DNA from: Shewanella sp. CG12_big_fil_rev_8_21_14_0_65_47_15
Lineage (GTDB): Bacteria; Pseudomonadota; Gammaproteobacteria; Enterobacterales; Shewanellaceae
Reading direction: 5' to 3'
DNA length: 64,000 nucleotides
Assembly: GCF_002783505.1 (NCBI RefSeq)
Contig: NZ_PFGL01000019.1
Span: 124,001 to 188,000, forward strand
Shown here piece after piece: positions 27,081 through 36,883 of this stretch. Both the position numbers and the translations under genes were made by a program. The notes beneath the pieces were generated by a model that was not told where the DNA came from, did no database searches, and saw only the letters and a program-made list of their open reading frames with translations. Position 1 is the first letter of the stretch. Each line of letters begins with the position of its first letter.

Positions 27081-27608
27081 TTAGAGCGGTACCACTTTGG
27101 CAATATAAGGCAGATTGCGATACTGCTCGGCGTAATCGATACCGTAACCAACAATAAACTCATCGGGAATGGTAAAGCCGATAAAGTCTACTTTAACATC
27201 CACTTCGCGGCGCTCGGGTTTATCGAGCAACGTACACAGGGCTAGACTCTTAGGTTCGCGTAGCAACAACATTTCGCGTACTTTGCTTAATGTATTACCC
27301 GAGTCAATCAGATCTTCCACAATCAATACGTCTCGACCCGCGATATCCGATTGCACATCTTTCAGCACTTTCACATCCCGTGAACTGGTCATAGCATTGC
27401 CATAACTGGAAACCGACATGAAGTCGATTTCAACATGGCCTTTGATACGGCGGCACAAATCCGCCATAAAGACCACAGAGCCCTTTAGCAACCCAACCAT
27501 CAGCAGGCGTTCGCTGTTGGCATAATGGGCATTAATAAGCTCGGCCATTTGATCCAATTTTTGGCTGATCTCCTGTGCAGAGATCATCACTTCGGTGGTG
27601 TGTTTCAT
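27081..27608 (-). CDS. hpt: Hypoxanthine phosphoribosyltransferase
   Basis: A 175-residue purine salvage enzyme converting hypoxanthine (and guanine) with PRPP to the nucleotide. The PRPP-binding loop appears as [14 protein letters not shown] (about residues 95-108), and [10 protein letters not shown] gives the second loop. Length matches E. coli Hpt (178). It is last in the mpl-ubiX-hpt run, 7 bases from ubiX. Confidence 0.95.
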   Translation of the reverse strand: MKHTTEVMISAQEISQKLDQMAELINAHYANSERLLMVGLLKGSVVFMADLCRRIKGHVEIDFMSVSSYGNAMTSSRDVKVLKDVQSDIAGRDVLIVEDLIDSGNTLSKVREMLLLREPKSLALCTLLDKPERREVDVKVDFIGFTIPDEFIVGYGIDYAEQYRNLPYIAKVVPL

Positions 27609-27615
27609 ATTCGTC

Positions 27616-28275
27616 TCAATTGTCGATGTCGTGGTCAGTTATCTTGGTGTAACCCCAGCGACTCGTTAATGCATGGTCAACGCCCAAATGATCTAAGATC
27701 CGAGCGACCATGAAGTCTACCAGATCTTCCACCGATTTGGGATTATGATAAAAACCTGGCGCGGCAGGCATAATAGTGACGCCTAGGCGAGAAAGGTTAA
27801 GCATATGCTCTAAATGGATGGAATTAAAGGGAGTTTCCCGAGGAACAAGGATAAGCTGTCCACGTTCCTTGATGACGACATCCGCCGCCCTCTCGAGCAA
27901 ATTATTGCTCATTCCCGTGGCAACCGCCGCTAATGTCCCGGTGGAACAAGGGCAAATCACCATTTGCTTAGGTGCAGCACTACCCGAGGCTGGTGGTGAA
28001 AACCATTCATCCTTACCCAGCACCACCAGCTCACCCGCTATCGCCACATTTCTTTGGGCAAGCAGTTCCAGCAATTGCGTTTTAGCTTTATCGCTATTGG
28101 CGCTGAGCTGCACCCCGTGCTCGGTAGCCAGCACGACGCGCGCGGCACTGGAGATCATCAAAAACACTTGATAACCCGAGGCCAATAAGCATTCGAGTAG
28201 CTTCAACCCATAGGGGGCGCCTGAGGCACCTGTCCAAGCTAAGCTTATCGCCTTAGCGGACTTTACATAGGCCAT
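27616..28275 (-). CDS. ubiX: Flavin prenyltransferase UbiX
   Basis: A 219-residue UbiX/Pad1 protein that prenylates FMN to make the cofactor of the decarboxylase UbiD in ubiquinone synthesis. FMN-binding motifs are [10 protein letters not shown] near the N-terminus and [14 protein letters not shown] in the middle; [15 protein letters not shown] is the prenyl-phosphate region. ubiD is not in the window. The start is 4 bases from the mpl stop, so it is probably co-transcribed with mpl. Confidence 0.95.
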   Translation of the reverse strand: MAYVKSAKAISLAWTGASGAPYGLKLLECLLASGYQVFLMISSAARVVLATEHGVQLSANSDKAKTQLLELLAQRNVAIAGELVVLGKDEWFSPPASGSAAPKQMVICPCSTGTLAAVATGMSNNLLERAADVVIKERGQLILVPRETPFNSIHLEHMLNLSRLGVTIMPAAPGFYHNPKSVEDLVDFMVARILDHLGVDHALTSRWGYTKITDHDIDN

Positions 28276-28279
28276 GGGA

Positions 28280-29674
28280 TTAAACCTGCTCCATCAATTG
28301 TGGGCTCACCTCGAGGGCAGCCAAGAGCTTTTTATGTAGGCCACCAAACCCGCCGTTGCTCATCACCACTATGGTATCTCCCGCTTTTGCCGTACTCGCA
28401 ACTTTAGCGACCACATCATCAATCTGGTGCAGCACAGTGACAGGGATCACCGCGGCTTCCATGGCTTCTTTCATGTTCCAGTCGATGGTATCAGCTTGAT
28501 ATAAAAAGGCTTCATCGGCCTGCATCATAGAATAGGCCAAAGTATCTTTATGCACTCCACTCTTCATCGTATTCGAGCGCGGCTCTAACACCACAGTAAT
28601 TTTGCTCTGACCAACCTTAGCACGCATGCCCTTTAGGGTCGTTGCGATTGCCGTTGGGTGGTGGGCAAAATCATCGTACACACTGACACCATTAACAGTC
28701 CCTAACAATTCGAGACGGCGCTTAGGCGGGACAAACTTTGCCAATGCCGCAATCGCAGCACCCGGCTGTACACCCACATGGCGCGCCGCAGCAATGGCCA
28801 TAATGGCATTTTCGATATTGTGCTGCCCGATAAGATCCCACTCGAGCACCCCTTGGGATCCGCCATCAAAAAACACTTCAAATTGATGGCAATCATCACT
28901 GAGCGCTTTGCCATACCAACCCGTTGCCGATTCGCCGCCATGGAAGGTTTCCTGCTCGCTCCAGCAACCCATATCGATTGTTTGTTTTACCGCTTGGGAA
29001 TCGGCTGGCCAGAGGATTTTGCCTTCTCCGGGAACGGTGCGGATAAGGTGATTAAACTGTTTTTGGATAGCAGCAAGATCGGCAAAAATATCGGCGTGGT
29101 CAAACTCAAGGTTATTAATGGCTAAGGTACGCGGATGATAGTGCACGAATTTGGAACGCTTATCGAAGAAGGCACTGTCGTATTCATCGGCCTCAACCAC
29201 AAAGAAAGCGGATTGACCTAGACGGGCCGAAACCCCGAAATTTTGCGGAACGCCACCGATTAAAAACCCAGGTTCATAACCGCAATCTTCTAAAATCCAA
29301 GCGAGCATGCTCGAGGTTGAGGTCTTACCATGGGTGCCGGCAACCGCCAAAACCCAACGTTCAGGTAAAATATGGTCGGCTAAAAACTGCGGGCCAGAGG
29401 TATAAGGAATGCCAAGATTCAGTACGGCTTCGACACAGGGATTGCCACGACTCATGGCATTACCAATGACGACTAGGTCAGGATAGTGCCCCGCATCACC
29501 CAATTGGCTTGGGTCAAAACCTTGAATAAGTTCAATGCCTTGCTCTTCAAGCTGTGTACTCATTGGGGGATAGACATTGGCATCCGAGCCCGTCACTCTA
29601 TGCCCTTTTGCCCTAGCTAATAATGCTAAGCCGCCCATGAAGGTTCCGCAAATTCCTAAAATATGTACGTGCAT
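28280..29674 (-). CDS. mpl: UDP-MurNAc:L-Ala-gamma-D-Glu-meso-DAP ligase Mpl
   Basis: A 464-residue Mur ligase of the Mpl type, which reattaches recycled murein tripeptide to UDP-MurNAc. N-terminal [17 protein letters not shown] is the UDP-sugar-binding glycine loop, [13 protein letters not shown] (about residues 115-127) the ATP loop, [16 protein letters not shown] the catalytic Mg/Lys region, and [10 protein letters not shown] a conserved Mpl motif. It is first in mpl-ubiX-hpt. ampG, the permease that brings muropeptides in, is about 6 kb away. Confidence 0.95.
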   Translation of the reverse strand: MHVHILGICGTFMGGLALLARAKGHRVTGSDANVYPPMSTQLEEQGIELIQGFDPSQLGDAGHYPDLVVIGNAMSRGNPCVEAVLNLGIPYTSGPQFLADHILPERWVLAVAGTHGKTSTSSMLAWILEDCGYEPGFLIGGVPQNFGVSARLGQSAFFVVEADEYDSAFFDKRSKFVHYHPRTLAINNLEFDHADIFADLAAIQKQFNHLIRTVPGEGKILWPADSQAVKQTIDMGCWSEQETFHGGESATGWYGKALSDDCHQFEVFFDGGSQGVLEWDLIGQHNIENAIMAIAAARHVGVQPGAAIAALAKFVPPKRRLELLGTVNGVSVYDDFAHHPTAIATTLKGMRAKVGQSKITVVLEPRSNTMKSGVHKDTLAYSMMQADEAFLYQADTIDWNMKEAMEAAVIPVTVLHQIDDVVAKVASTAKAGDTIVVMSNGGFGGLHKKLLAALEVSPQLMEQV

Positions 29675-29830
29675 ACCGCTCGCTCTGATGTTTTTGAATT
29701 CAAGGCCATTCTAATCCATCACAGAGGAGATTGGCAGGTTAGGATCGCGGAAAAGCGGCTCAATAAGAAAAGATCTGTAGGGGCGCGAGGATATTTTACA
29801 ATTCAATAATTTTTCTCTAACAGCGTCGAA

Positions 29831-30475
29831 TCACTTGGCTTGTACACTGGCGTAAAGTTTGGCATGTTGACTGCGGTGGCGATTAAACAGGAACTGACGT
29901 AGCGCCTCACGCTCTTCGGCCTCAGCTTGAAATTTCACTATGGCTAACCCCTTCTCACTGCGGATAGGCTCGATATCCACTCGCAGGGTCTCACCATCGG
30001 GAAGCTGTAATTGTAAATCTTTACTCCCGAGCAATTGGGCGAATTGTTGTTGTGACTTAGCCCGAATAGCCATCCCCGAACTCGATAGGGATGCCACGGA
30101 CCATTGTTCGCCCTGATCATGGTCAAATATCCACACATCTTCGGCCTGGGTTAAACGCCAGCTACGTTCGACACCCGATGCATCTAACACTTCTGGCACA
30201 CCTAATGTCGGTTGTAGTTGTCCAAAATCATCCATTTTCATGCACAGGGGGAACCAGAGTTTATAGGGGCCAACTTCAGCGAGTAGGGTCAATTTGGCCT
30301 TACCTAAAATGGAGGCAATCACCTGCGGAACCTCAGTCGATACAGTCAACACATGGTTGACCATCGGCTCTTGAGGGAAAGTATCCTGGCTCAACTCACT
30401 ATCGAGCCGCGTAGGGGTAAATAACTCCCTAAAACAAGCTAATTCCTCTAGGGATAAATGGGGCTCATCCACCAT
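29831..30475 (-). CDS. PilZ-like protein with incomplete c-di-GMP motif
   Basis: A 214-residue soluble protein. The middle shows the PilZ pattern, an Arg-rich stretch (ERSWRL, about 114-119), then a strand and SLSSSGMAI (about 137-145). The usual (D/N)xSxxG has Ser in the first position, and the RxxxR element is only approximate. About 100 residues before it resemble the YcgR N-terminal barrel. Start ATG at 30475 with AGGTGA upstream; an in-frame start at 30532 is also possible. c-di-GMP binding is uncertain. Confidence 0.6.
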   Translation of the reverse strand: MVDEPHLSLEELACFRELFTPTRLDSELSQDTFPQEPMVNHVLTVSTEVPQVIASILGKAKLTLLAEVGPYKLWFPLCMKMDDFGQLQPTLGVPEVLDASGVERSWRLTQAEDVWIFDHDQGEQWSVASLSSSGMAIRAKSQQQFAQLLGSKDLQLQLPDGETLRVDIEPIRSEKGLAIVKFQAEAEEREALRQFLFNRHRSQHAKLYASVQAK

Positions 30476-30653
30476 ACGACCATCACCTAAAACGAGAGAC
30501 TTATACAAAAAACTACCACCAAAGCCCGGCACTGTACATTTTTTGTTCTCATCACCAAAAAGAACCCTAGCCTAACGGTGCAAATGCTCTTGCACTATTA
30601 GCCATTTAGACTATTTATTGTCGATTAGTGGCTGAACTTTGGCGTAGTAGAAT

Positions 30654-31520
30654 TTAGTCGTCGTGTTTAGCACTCGCCGCAGGGGGAGCAAACAGGATCT
30701 GCAATCTCTGCTTAAGGCTTAATCCCTTCGTGGTCACCTCACTGAACATGTCGCGCCATTCGCTAAAAGTGACTTTTAGAGGGTTAAAACTGTTGATCGG
30801 CTTAGTGATACCGTAAATCACAGTGTCAACCTCAGGCTCAAAAGTACCGAAGAGCTTGTCCCAAATGATCAAAATCCCCGCATAGTTTTTATCGATATAT
30901 TGTGGGTTGCGACCATGGTGAACCCTATGGTGGGAGGGTGTGTTGAAGATCCACTCCAAGGGGCCAAGTGACTTAACGGCTTGGGTATGCACAAAAAATT
31001 GCAAGCCAAGATTGAGTAACACCACAAAAACCACCCAATTAGGATCGAAACCGACTATGACCAGCGGTAACCAGAAGATCCACATACCGGCAAAGGGGTA
31101 CATTAAACTCTGGCGAAACGCAGTGCTAAAATTCATATTCTCAGAGCTATGGTGGACGACGTGTGCCGCCCACATCCAACGCACTCTGTGGCTCGCGCGA
31201 TGAAACCAATAATAACAAAAATCCTGCGCGACCATTAGGGCAATAAAGCTGAAAAGTCCCATTTCAATATCGAAGAGTTTCCAACCAAAGACCGCGAGAT
31301 ATAGCTTAGCGATCAATAACCCGGTAAGCAGATCGGCGCCTTGGTGCATGGCCGCAAGGCTAAAATTACAGAGTACTTCAGGGCCACGATAACCCGCACT
31401 CAGGGGTAGCTTTTGTTGCCTATCGCCCAAATACCATTCCAGCAAAATACACACGAAAAAAATCGGTGCTAACACTATTAACAGCACTTCGGGGTGCTGA
31501 ATTAACGCGGCGATATCCAT
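30654..31520 (-). CDS. Sterol desaturase / fatty acid hydroxylase family protein
   Basis: A 288-residue integral membrane di-iron oxygenase. The three histidine clusters of the family are present: HRASH, HVVHH and HRVHHG (about residues 105-205), with membrane helices before and between them. Substrate unknown; bacterial members hydroxylate or desaturate lipids. It lies 45 bases after a DUF2804 gene on the same strand, suggesting a two-gene unit acting on a lipid. Confidence 0.88.
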   Translation of the reverse strand: MDIAALIQHPEVLLIVLAPIFFVCILLEWYLGDRQQKLPLSAGYRGPEVLCNFSLAAMHQGADLLTGLLIAKLYLAVFGWKLFDIEMGLFSFIALMVAQDFCYYWFHRASHRVRWMWAAHVVHHSSENMNFSTAFRQSLMYPFAGMWIFWLPLVIVGFDPNWVVFVVLLNLGLQFFVHTQAVKSLGPLEWIFNTPSHHRVHHGRNPQYIDKNYAGILIIWDKLFGTFEPEVDTVIYGITKPINSFNPLKVTFSEWRDMFSEVTTKGLSLKQRLQILFAPPAASAKHDD

Positions 31521-31565
31521 ATGATTTTTCCTATTTTTATTATTATTTATTGTCTACGGGATTTA

Positions 31566-32597
31566 TTACCAACGAGCATAATGATCTTCGGTTAAGCCAA
31601 GCACATTATTCAACGAATGGCGTCGTCCCTGATTATCGATAATAGTGCCGCTAAAGTGGCCGATATACTGGCGAAAATTGCTCTTTAGTAGCAGTAAATT
31701 ACGTTTTTCGCTACGGCAGTTTCTGGCTGAAAACTGCAGTTCGACTTGCCCGTTATGACTATAGATACGCCACACTTCAGCCCCTTGACTGGCATGGCGG
31801 TCAAATTCAAACTGGACTGGCCCAAGCAAATGCCGTTCGCCATTAATCCAGAAGACATTTTCGTTGGCGCCAGTTTCATTGACTCCCGCTGCGAGGTTAA
31901 GCCCCATAATGCCAGCCTCGATTTGGGCGTTAATCGAAGCCCAGCGCCAACTGGTATCACGGCGCATAAAACCCGCCGAAAAATCATAGCCAGCTAAAGC
32001 TTGATTGAGTGGCTGTGGCTCATGTTCAACGGTCAAACTGCCTTTAACGGTTAAGCCATTGTGTTTCTGCGTATAAGTCCAGCCGTTGTAACCCGTTGGG
32101 CTACACATCGCCATGGGTAAACTGAGTGGCGCTGGCTGCAACTTAAGGTCGGCTTGAATATGCTGAGTATCGAGGAGCAAGCGCCACCCACCGTCGACTA
32201 TCTCAAAACTGAACCCAGCCCCTTTGCGGCCAATGCGACTCTTACCATTAGCGGGAGAAGTGGTCATCCGATAGCCAAGCCTTAGGGGTTTTAACCAATG
32301 CTGTTGGATTAACCGATTGTTTTTTATGTCGTATACATAGCAAAAAGCGCTGCCGAGATAGGCAATATCGGCCAGCGCTACGCCAATCACGTATCGCGGG
32401 GTAACTAAGGAAACAAACTGAAATTGCTTGTAGTCGAAGCGTCTTGCCCAGGCGGAAGCGGGTCTATCCATAGTGTCAAAATAGGCAAAACGGGCGACAT
32501 CTAAGGATTTCACTATGCCATCGAAATGACCGAAATGCGGGACACCTTTAGGATTGATTAAACTGTCAGGAGCAATTTGAGTGGTGATAGGTAACAT
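31566..32597 (-). CDS. DUF2804 family protein
   Basis: A 343-residue soluble protein rich in Trp, Gly and aromatic strands (GYNGWTYTQKHNG, WRWASINAQ, FWINGERHLLGPVQFEF). The pattern fits DUF2804, whose beta-sandwich resembles AttH/lipocalin-like proteins. Start ATG at 32597 follows AGGGCGA; a TTG seven codons earlier is the alternative. Upstream of the desaturase-family gene, so a lipid-linked role is plausible but unproven. Confidence 0.8.
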   Translation of the reverse strand: MLPITTQIAPDSLINPKGVPHFGHFDGIVKSLDVARFAYFDTMDRPASAWARRFDYKQFQFVSLVTPRYVIGVALADIAYLGSAFCYVYDIKNNRLIQQHWLKPLRLGYRMTTSPANGKSRIGRKGAGFSFEIVDGGWRLLLDTQHIQADLKLQPAPLSLPMAMCSPTGYNGWTYTQKHNGLTVKGSLTVEHEPQPLNQALAGYDFSAGFMRRDTSWRWASINAQIEAGIMGLNLAAGVNETGANENVFWINGERHLLGPVQFEFDRHASQGAEVWRIYSHNGQVELQFSARNCRSEKRNLLLLKSNFRQYIGHFSGTIIDNQGRRHSLNNVLGLTEDHYARW

Positions 32598-32771
32598 GGC
32601 TTCGCCCTGCGCTTGCAAAAGTAATGTGGAGCATTCATGCTCTCTAATTCAACGTCGAATTTTTACTCTAACCTGTCCCCCTTTGCATTAAAAGAGTGCA
32701 ACATCAAATTGTTGTAACTTTGTTATCGAACGTTATGCCATTTAATTCTCGCACGCTTACAAAGTAAGCTA

Positions 32772-32790
32772 AAACGCGCCTTAAAGGCGC
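32772..32790 (-). terminator. Small terminator hairpin after the outer-membrane barrel gene
   Basis: GCGCCTT pairs with AAGGCGC; on the minus strand it is followed by GTTTTAG. It lies about 30 bases past the stop of the barrel gene. Confidence 0.6.
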
Positions 32791-32819
32791 TTAAAGCAAA
32801 GCACTGGGCCCTATTAAGC

Positions 32820-33383
32820 TCAGAATCGATAGCTCATCCCAAAGTTGATCCCCTGCAACTCTAGCTCTTTCATCGGAATATATTGATAATCTAAATTCAA
32901 GCCGAATCCCGACTTAAATCGATATTGCCAACCAACGGCACCATAAAAGCCGACATCGTCCGAGTCCATATCCTGCTTATTTATCTCATAGCTTACTTGA
33001 GTGTAAGCAGCACCCAGCTTGGCATAAAGACTGTTACCGCGGGACAGCGCATACTCTCCATAGGCTGTGGTTCTAACACCGTTATAACTCAGGTTCTTTA
33101 TCTCGCTGATAGTACTGACCATCGCACTCACAATCCCACCGGAACCGGCTAAATAACCCGCTTCAAACCCAACATTCTCGTTGAGCATATAACGGTAATA
33201 TAAGTCGCCATTCACAGTGTCACCTGCATCATATTTACCAGTCTTAGTTTCAAACTCTTGGCTACCGTAACCTAAACTCCCACCCAGAATATGCGGGGAC
33301 TCGCTTGCATCGGCATTAAGGCTAAGCATCCCCACATTCATCCCTAGCGCTAAAACCCCCAATAAGTAGCATTTTCTCATCAT
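32820..33383 (-). CDS. OmpX-like outer-membrane beta-barrel protein
   Basis: A 187-residue exported protein: signal peptide about residues 1-26, then alternating amphipathic strands (GGSLGYGSQEF, VNGDLYYRYML, NVGFEAGYLAG, GFYGAVGWQYRF) ending in a terminal phenylalanine (MSYRF), the usual insertion signal for outer-membrane barrels. Size and strand count fit an eight-strand OmpX/OmpA-N barrel. Function unknown. Divergent from yajG. Confidence 0.85.
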   Translation of the reverse strand: MMRKCYLLGVLALGMNVGMLSLNADASESPHILGGSLGYGSQEFETKTGKYDAGDTVNGDLYYRYMLNENVGFEAGYLAGSGGIVSAMVSTISEIKNLSYNGVRTTAYGEYALSRGNSLYAKLGAAYTQVSYEINKQDMDSDDVGFYGAVGWQYRFKSGFGLNLDYQYIPMKELELQGINFGMSYRF

Positions 33384-33532
33384 TAGCTTCCCAATTATGC
33401 AGTGATAAAAGCCCTCATAATACTCAGCCCCCCTGTATCGAAACTGAACCTAAGTTCCCAAGAAAGTGCTCCGTGGCATCAAAAGTGATTTCTGGTATGC
33501 TGTAGCCACTTTATATTTGCACGAGAGAACCC

Positions 33533-34099
33533 ATGAAACGGCTATTACTGACTTTAACTTTTCCCCTGCTATTCGTGGGCTGCGCAAGCCAAAATCCAAC
33601 CCATATGGCTTTCAGTCCCCAAGTGCCCGATATCAATCAACAAACATCCAGACCTATTCTGATGTCACTCGACACTATTGATACCCGCAATATCGACTAT
33701 GTGGCACGTTTTATCGAAGAAGGTACTAAGACACGCTTAGTCGGTCCGAGTGAACCGCCTAAATTATTGCTCGATGAAGTGTTCCGCAATGGGTTTACAC
33801 AAGCGGGTTACCAAATCGATCCCAGTGCGACGAATTCAGTGCAAATTCAATTAGAAGAATTGCAAATGGATGTCACTAAAAAGACTTTTGGCTATGAGGC
33901 AAAACACAGTGTGATAATTGCAGTGCAAGCCAAAAACTCAACCCAAGAACTGGTTAAACGTTATAAGGCAAAAGGCATGTTAAAAGGCCCATTAACCCCA
34001 GATTTTGCCACCCTAGAACTGGATATGAATAAGCTTCTCGGCCAGCTCACAGGGGAAATTTTAAACGACCCTGAACTGAATCAATTTTTACAGCAATAA
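33533..34099 (+). CDS. yajG: YajG family lipoprotein
   Basis: A 188-residue lipoprotein with lipobox FVGC at residues 14-17. The mature part (FSPQVP, LDTIDTRN, GFTQAGYQID, IQLEELQMDV) matches YajG, an outer-membrane lipoprotein of unknown role. In E. coli yajG sits directly before ampG. Here the same direction is kept, but a cyclophilin gene and a small gene lie between them. Confidence 0.88.
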   Translation: MKRLLLTLTFPLLFVGCASQNPTHMAFSPQVPDINQQTSRPILMSLDTIDTRNIDYVARFIEEGTKTRLVGPSEPPKLLLDEVFRNGFTQAGYQIDPSATNSVQIQLEELQMDVTKKTFGYEAKHSVIIAVQAKNSTQELVKRYKAKGMLKGPLTPDFATLELDMNKLLGQLTGEILNDPELNQFLQQ

Positions 34100-34132
34100 C
34101 AGTAATATTCTGTAATTAATAAGGAAATAAAA

Positions 34133-34717
34133 ATGCTTCGTTGGATATCTGCACTCTTTCTCCTATGTGCCAGTCATAGCGGCTGGGCCATCGACATTCA
34201 GCCCGACACTCTCTATCCCCAGGTCGAGTTTGATACCAGTTTAGGCAAAATAGTGGTCGAACTAGATAGAACCCGCGCGCCCATTACCGTAGATAACTTT
34301 TTGACTTACGTTGTCAAAGGCGAATACGACAACACCATTTTCCACCGCGTGATCAGTGACTTTGTGGTGCAAGGTGGCGGACTCACCCCTAAGTATGAAG
34401 AGCTGCCAGACGGTAAACCGATAGTCAACGAATCAGGAAACGGCCTCACCAACAGCATGGGCACTATTGCCATGGCTCGGGATAATGAACCCCATTCGGC
34501 AACTCGCCAGTTTTATTTCAACGTGGCCGACAACACTAAACTCGACCCATCGAAACGCCGCTGGGGTTACGCTGTATTTGGTGAAATCATCGAAGGAAAA
34601 ACCGTATTAGAAGCTATGGCCGTGGTCGAAACGGCGACCAATGCTAAACTCAATTGGCCCGATGTCCCAGTCACCCCCATTATCTTGAAAACAGCAAAAT
34701 TACTCCCGAAAAAATAA
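34133..34717 (+). CDS. Periplasmic cyclophilin-type peptidyl-prolyl isomerase
   Basis: A 194-residue cyclophilin with a cleavable signal peptide (about residues 1-19, ending SGWA). Core motifs: FHRVISDFVVQGGG, GTIAMARDNEPHSATRQFYFNV, GYAVFGEI. This is the PpiA type, which assists folding of exported proteins; the classical active-site Arg is present in FHRV. It begins 33 bases after yajG, so co-transcription is likely. Confidence 0.9.
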   Translation: MLRWISALFLLCASHSGWAIDIQPDTLYPQVEFDTSLGKIVVELDRTRAPITVDNFLTYVVKGEYDNTIFHRVISDFVVQGGGLTPKYEELPDGKPIVNESGNGLTNSMGTIAMARDNEPHSATRQFYFNVADNTKLDPSKRRWGYAVFGEIIEGKTVLEAMAVVETATNAKLNWPDVPVTPIILKTAKLLPKK

Positions 34718-34785
34718 TCCCAAAAATTCGAGCAAAAGCGCTAATTGTACACCTATACTCAAGGAGCAATAGAAAGGAGGCAACG

Positions 34786-35106
34786 ATGACTGTGGTAGAA
34801 TTCATCGATAATAAGGCGCCCCAACTTGCGCTGTATGGAAAAGCGTTTTTGAGCGACGAACTCGATTTCCATGAAGTCCAGCTCTATCTATGGGATACCC
34901 TAGAGGAATGGCAACTGCTAGTCCCGACAGGCGAAGCGCAAACGGAAACGGAAAAAGTGTTTTGGCACGTGCTCCACAGTTTTAGCAAGTGGCCAGACTG
35001 GATGATCCGCGGCAATCATTATCTGCGTAAACACATTGATGACTGTTGTGATTTCCTCAGTTTAGGGGGCCGAATGCCAGCGGGTTGTATCGGTATTCGA
35101 CCTTAG
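34786..35106 (+). CDS. Conserved-looking small protein, function unknown
   Basis: A 106-residue acidic, tryptophan-rich cytoplasmic protein (WDTLEEWQLLVPTG, HSFSKWPDWMIRGNHYLRKHIDDCCDFL). A strong GAAAGGAGG site precedes the ATG at 34786, and an intrinsic terminator follows, so the gene is probably real. I recognise no family. It sits 68 bases after the cyclophilin gene as the apparent end of the yajG unit. Confidence 0.75.
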   Translation: MTVVEFIDNKAPQLALYGKAFLSDELDFHEVQLYLWDTLEEWQLLVPTGEAQTETEKVFWHVLHSFSKWPDWMIRGNHYLRKHIDDCCDFLSLGGRMPAGCIGIRP

Positions 35107-35126
35107 TACTCAAATCACATCACCCT

Positions 35127-35156
35127 AAAAAAGACTCAGCTTGCTGAGTCTTTTTT
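35127..35156 (+). terminator. Intrinsic terminator ending the yajG-cyclophilin unit
   Basis: AAAAAAGACTCAG pairs with CTGAGTCTTTTTT across a 4-base loop, starting 20 bases after the stop at 35106. Confidence 0.93.
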
Positions 35157-35274
35157 ATGCCAAGTGGCATAGCTCTGGCGACATTTGCCCCAAAAATGAT
35201 GGGGCGTTATACCCAAGCTATCTGAAGATACAAATTTCAGCGTCTTCAGTTTGTTTAGGGATAAAAAGCTACTG

Positions 35275-35323
35275 TGAGTCCAAAGTTAGTCCTTGAATCC
35301 AAAGTTAGCCCTTGAATCCAATA
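35275..35323. repeat. 19-bp tandem repeat, about 2.5 copies
   Basis: Units of the form TGA(G/A)TCCAAAGTTAG(T/C)CCT occur twice in full, followed by a partial third copy, in the ampG upstream region. Confidence 0.85.
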
Positions 35324-35364
35324 GCACCTTGCCCGTAAGCTAGGCGGATTCGATTCTTCGGCTT

Positions 35365-36780
35365 ATGTTTATGTCCGCACCTGTTTTTATTCAACGCACT
35401 CTCAATGCTTTAAGCGTTTACAACCATAAGCGCGTTTTGATTCTGCTATTGCTGGGGTTTTCCGCTGGTTTACCGTACATGTTAGTTTTTTCGACGCTAT
35501 CCTTTTGGCTGCGTGAGGCGGGTGTTGATCGCACCGCTATTGGTTATTTCAGCTGGATTACATTAGCCTACGGCCTTAAGTGGGCTTGGTCTCCCTTAGT
35601 CGATAGGCTCTCTCTGCCACTGCTAACTCGCTTTCTAGGGCGACGACGCAGTTGGATGCTGTTGGCTCAGCTATTACTGGTTGGAGCTATTTTAGGTATG
35701 TCCTTTAGCGACCCCTTAAAAGATCTCGAATGCCTCGCAATTTTCGCACTTATGGTTGCCTTTGCCTCAGCCACCCAAGATATAGTGATCGATGCCTTTC
35801 GGATTGAATCCGCCCCAGAGAAGATGCAAGCCGCATTAGCCGCCGCCTATCAAGTGGGCTACCGCAGCGCCATGATAGTTGCCACCGCAGGTGCGCTTAC
35901 CATAGCGGCCTGGGTTGAACCCGGTAACACTGAGTACAACTTGCTCGCATGGCAAACATCCTACCTAGTGATGGCGGGGTTAATGTCGATTGGAATATTA
36001 ACCACCCTCTTTAGCCGCGAGCCCAAGGTTGACACCCGCGCCGTCGATGCAACAGAACTTGAGTTAAAACAACGTCTAAGCGCCAGCTACCCCAAAGCTA
36101 TTGCCGCCAGTATTTCATGGATATATACCGCCAGTGTGCTGCCCTTTATCGATTTTTTTAAACGCTATGGCTATAGTGCTATCCTCATCCTTTTGCTGAT
36201 TTCCTGCTACCGGATCTCGGATATTGTGATGGGGATTATGGCGAACGTCTTCTATGTGGACATGGGATTCACTAAGGAAGAAATTGCCTATCTCAGTAAA
36301 ATCTACGGCCTGATCATGACCTTAGTCGGCGCCGCCTTCGGCGGTGTATTGCTAGCCCGCTTTGGTACTATGAAAATCCTCTTCCTCGGCGCTTTACTGG
36401 TCGCCGTAACCAATCTGTTATTCGCTTGGCAGGCGGTGATTGGCTATAACGTGCCCTTCTTAACCTTTGCTATTTCGGTCGATAATTTCAGCGCAGGGAT
36501 AGCCACGGTTGCCTTTATGGCCTATCTATCGAGTCTCACTAGCAACGGCTACAGCGCGACCCAATATGCTTTGCTCTCTTCGATTATGGTACTGTTCCCT
36601 AAATTTATTGCCGGATTCTCTGGCGCCTATGTCGATGCATTTGGTTATGTGAACTTCTTTGTCGCCGCCAGCGTGATCGGGTTTCCCGTGTTATTTTTGA
36701 TTACTTTAGTCAATAAATATGCACCACACCCAAGCACATCTTTAATGGATGATGCAGAGCGCAACCCTAATAAATCATAG
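35365..36780 (+). CDS. ampG: Muropeptide permease AmpG (MFS)
   Basis: A 471-residue inner-membrane transporter that imports GlcNAc-anhydroMurNAc peptides for murein recycling. About 12-14 hydrophobic helices; the N-terminal motif RVLILLLLGFSAGLPYMLVFSTLSFWL and GYFSWITLAYGLKWAWSPLVDR are hallmark AmpG sequences. Its products feed Mpl, also in this window. The upstream tandem repeat separates it from the preceding terminator, so it should have its own promoter. Confidence 0.95.
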   Translation: MFMSAPVFIQRTLNALSVYNHKRVLILLLLGFSAGLPYMLVFSTLSFWLREAGVDRTAIGYFSWITLAYGLKWAWSPLVDRLSLPLLTRFLGRRRSWMLLAQLLLVGAILGMSFSDPLKDLECLAIFALMVAFASATQDIVIDAFRIESAPEKMQAALAAAYQVGYRSAMIVATAGALTIAAWVEPGNTEYNLLAWQTSYLVMAGLMSIGILTTLFSREPKVDTRAVDATELELKQRLSASYPKAIAASISWIYTASVLPFIDFFKRYGYSAILILLLISCYRISDIVMGIMANVFYVDMGFTKEEIAYLSKIYGLIMTLVGAAFGGVLLARFGTMKILFLGALLVAVTNLLFAWQAVIGYNVPFLTFAISVDNFSAGIATVAFMAYLSSLTSNGYSATQYALLSSIMVLFPKFIAGFSGAYVDAFGYVNFFVAASVIGFPVLFLITLVNKYAPHPSTSLMDDAERNPNKS

Positions 36781-36815
36781 ATTTAGCCCGTCACTGACGC
36801 ACCACATGCCTAACA

Positions 36816-36847
36816 AAAAGCCCCCAATGCTAAGCATTGGGGGCTTT
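36816..36847. terminator. Strong bidirectional terminator between ampG and yajQ
   Basis: AAAGCCCCCAATGC pairs perfectly with GCATTGGGGGCTTT around a 3-base loop, between the two convergent stop codons. Confidence 0.93.
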
Positions 36848-36883
36848 ATTTGTATGCCAGAGTTAAGCCAGCATCAAACAGAA

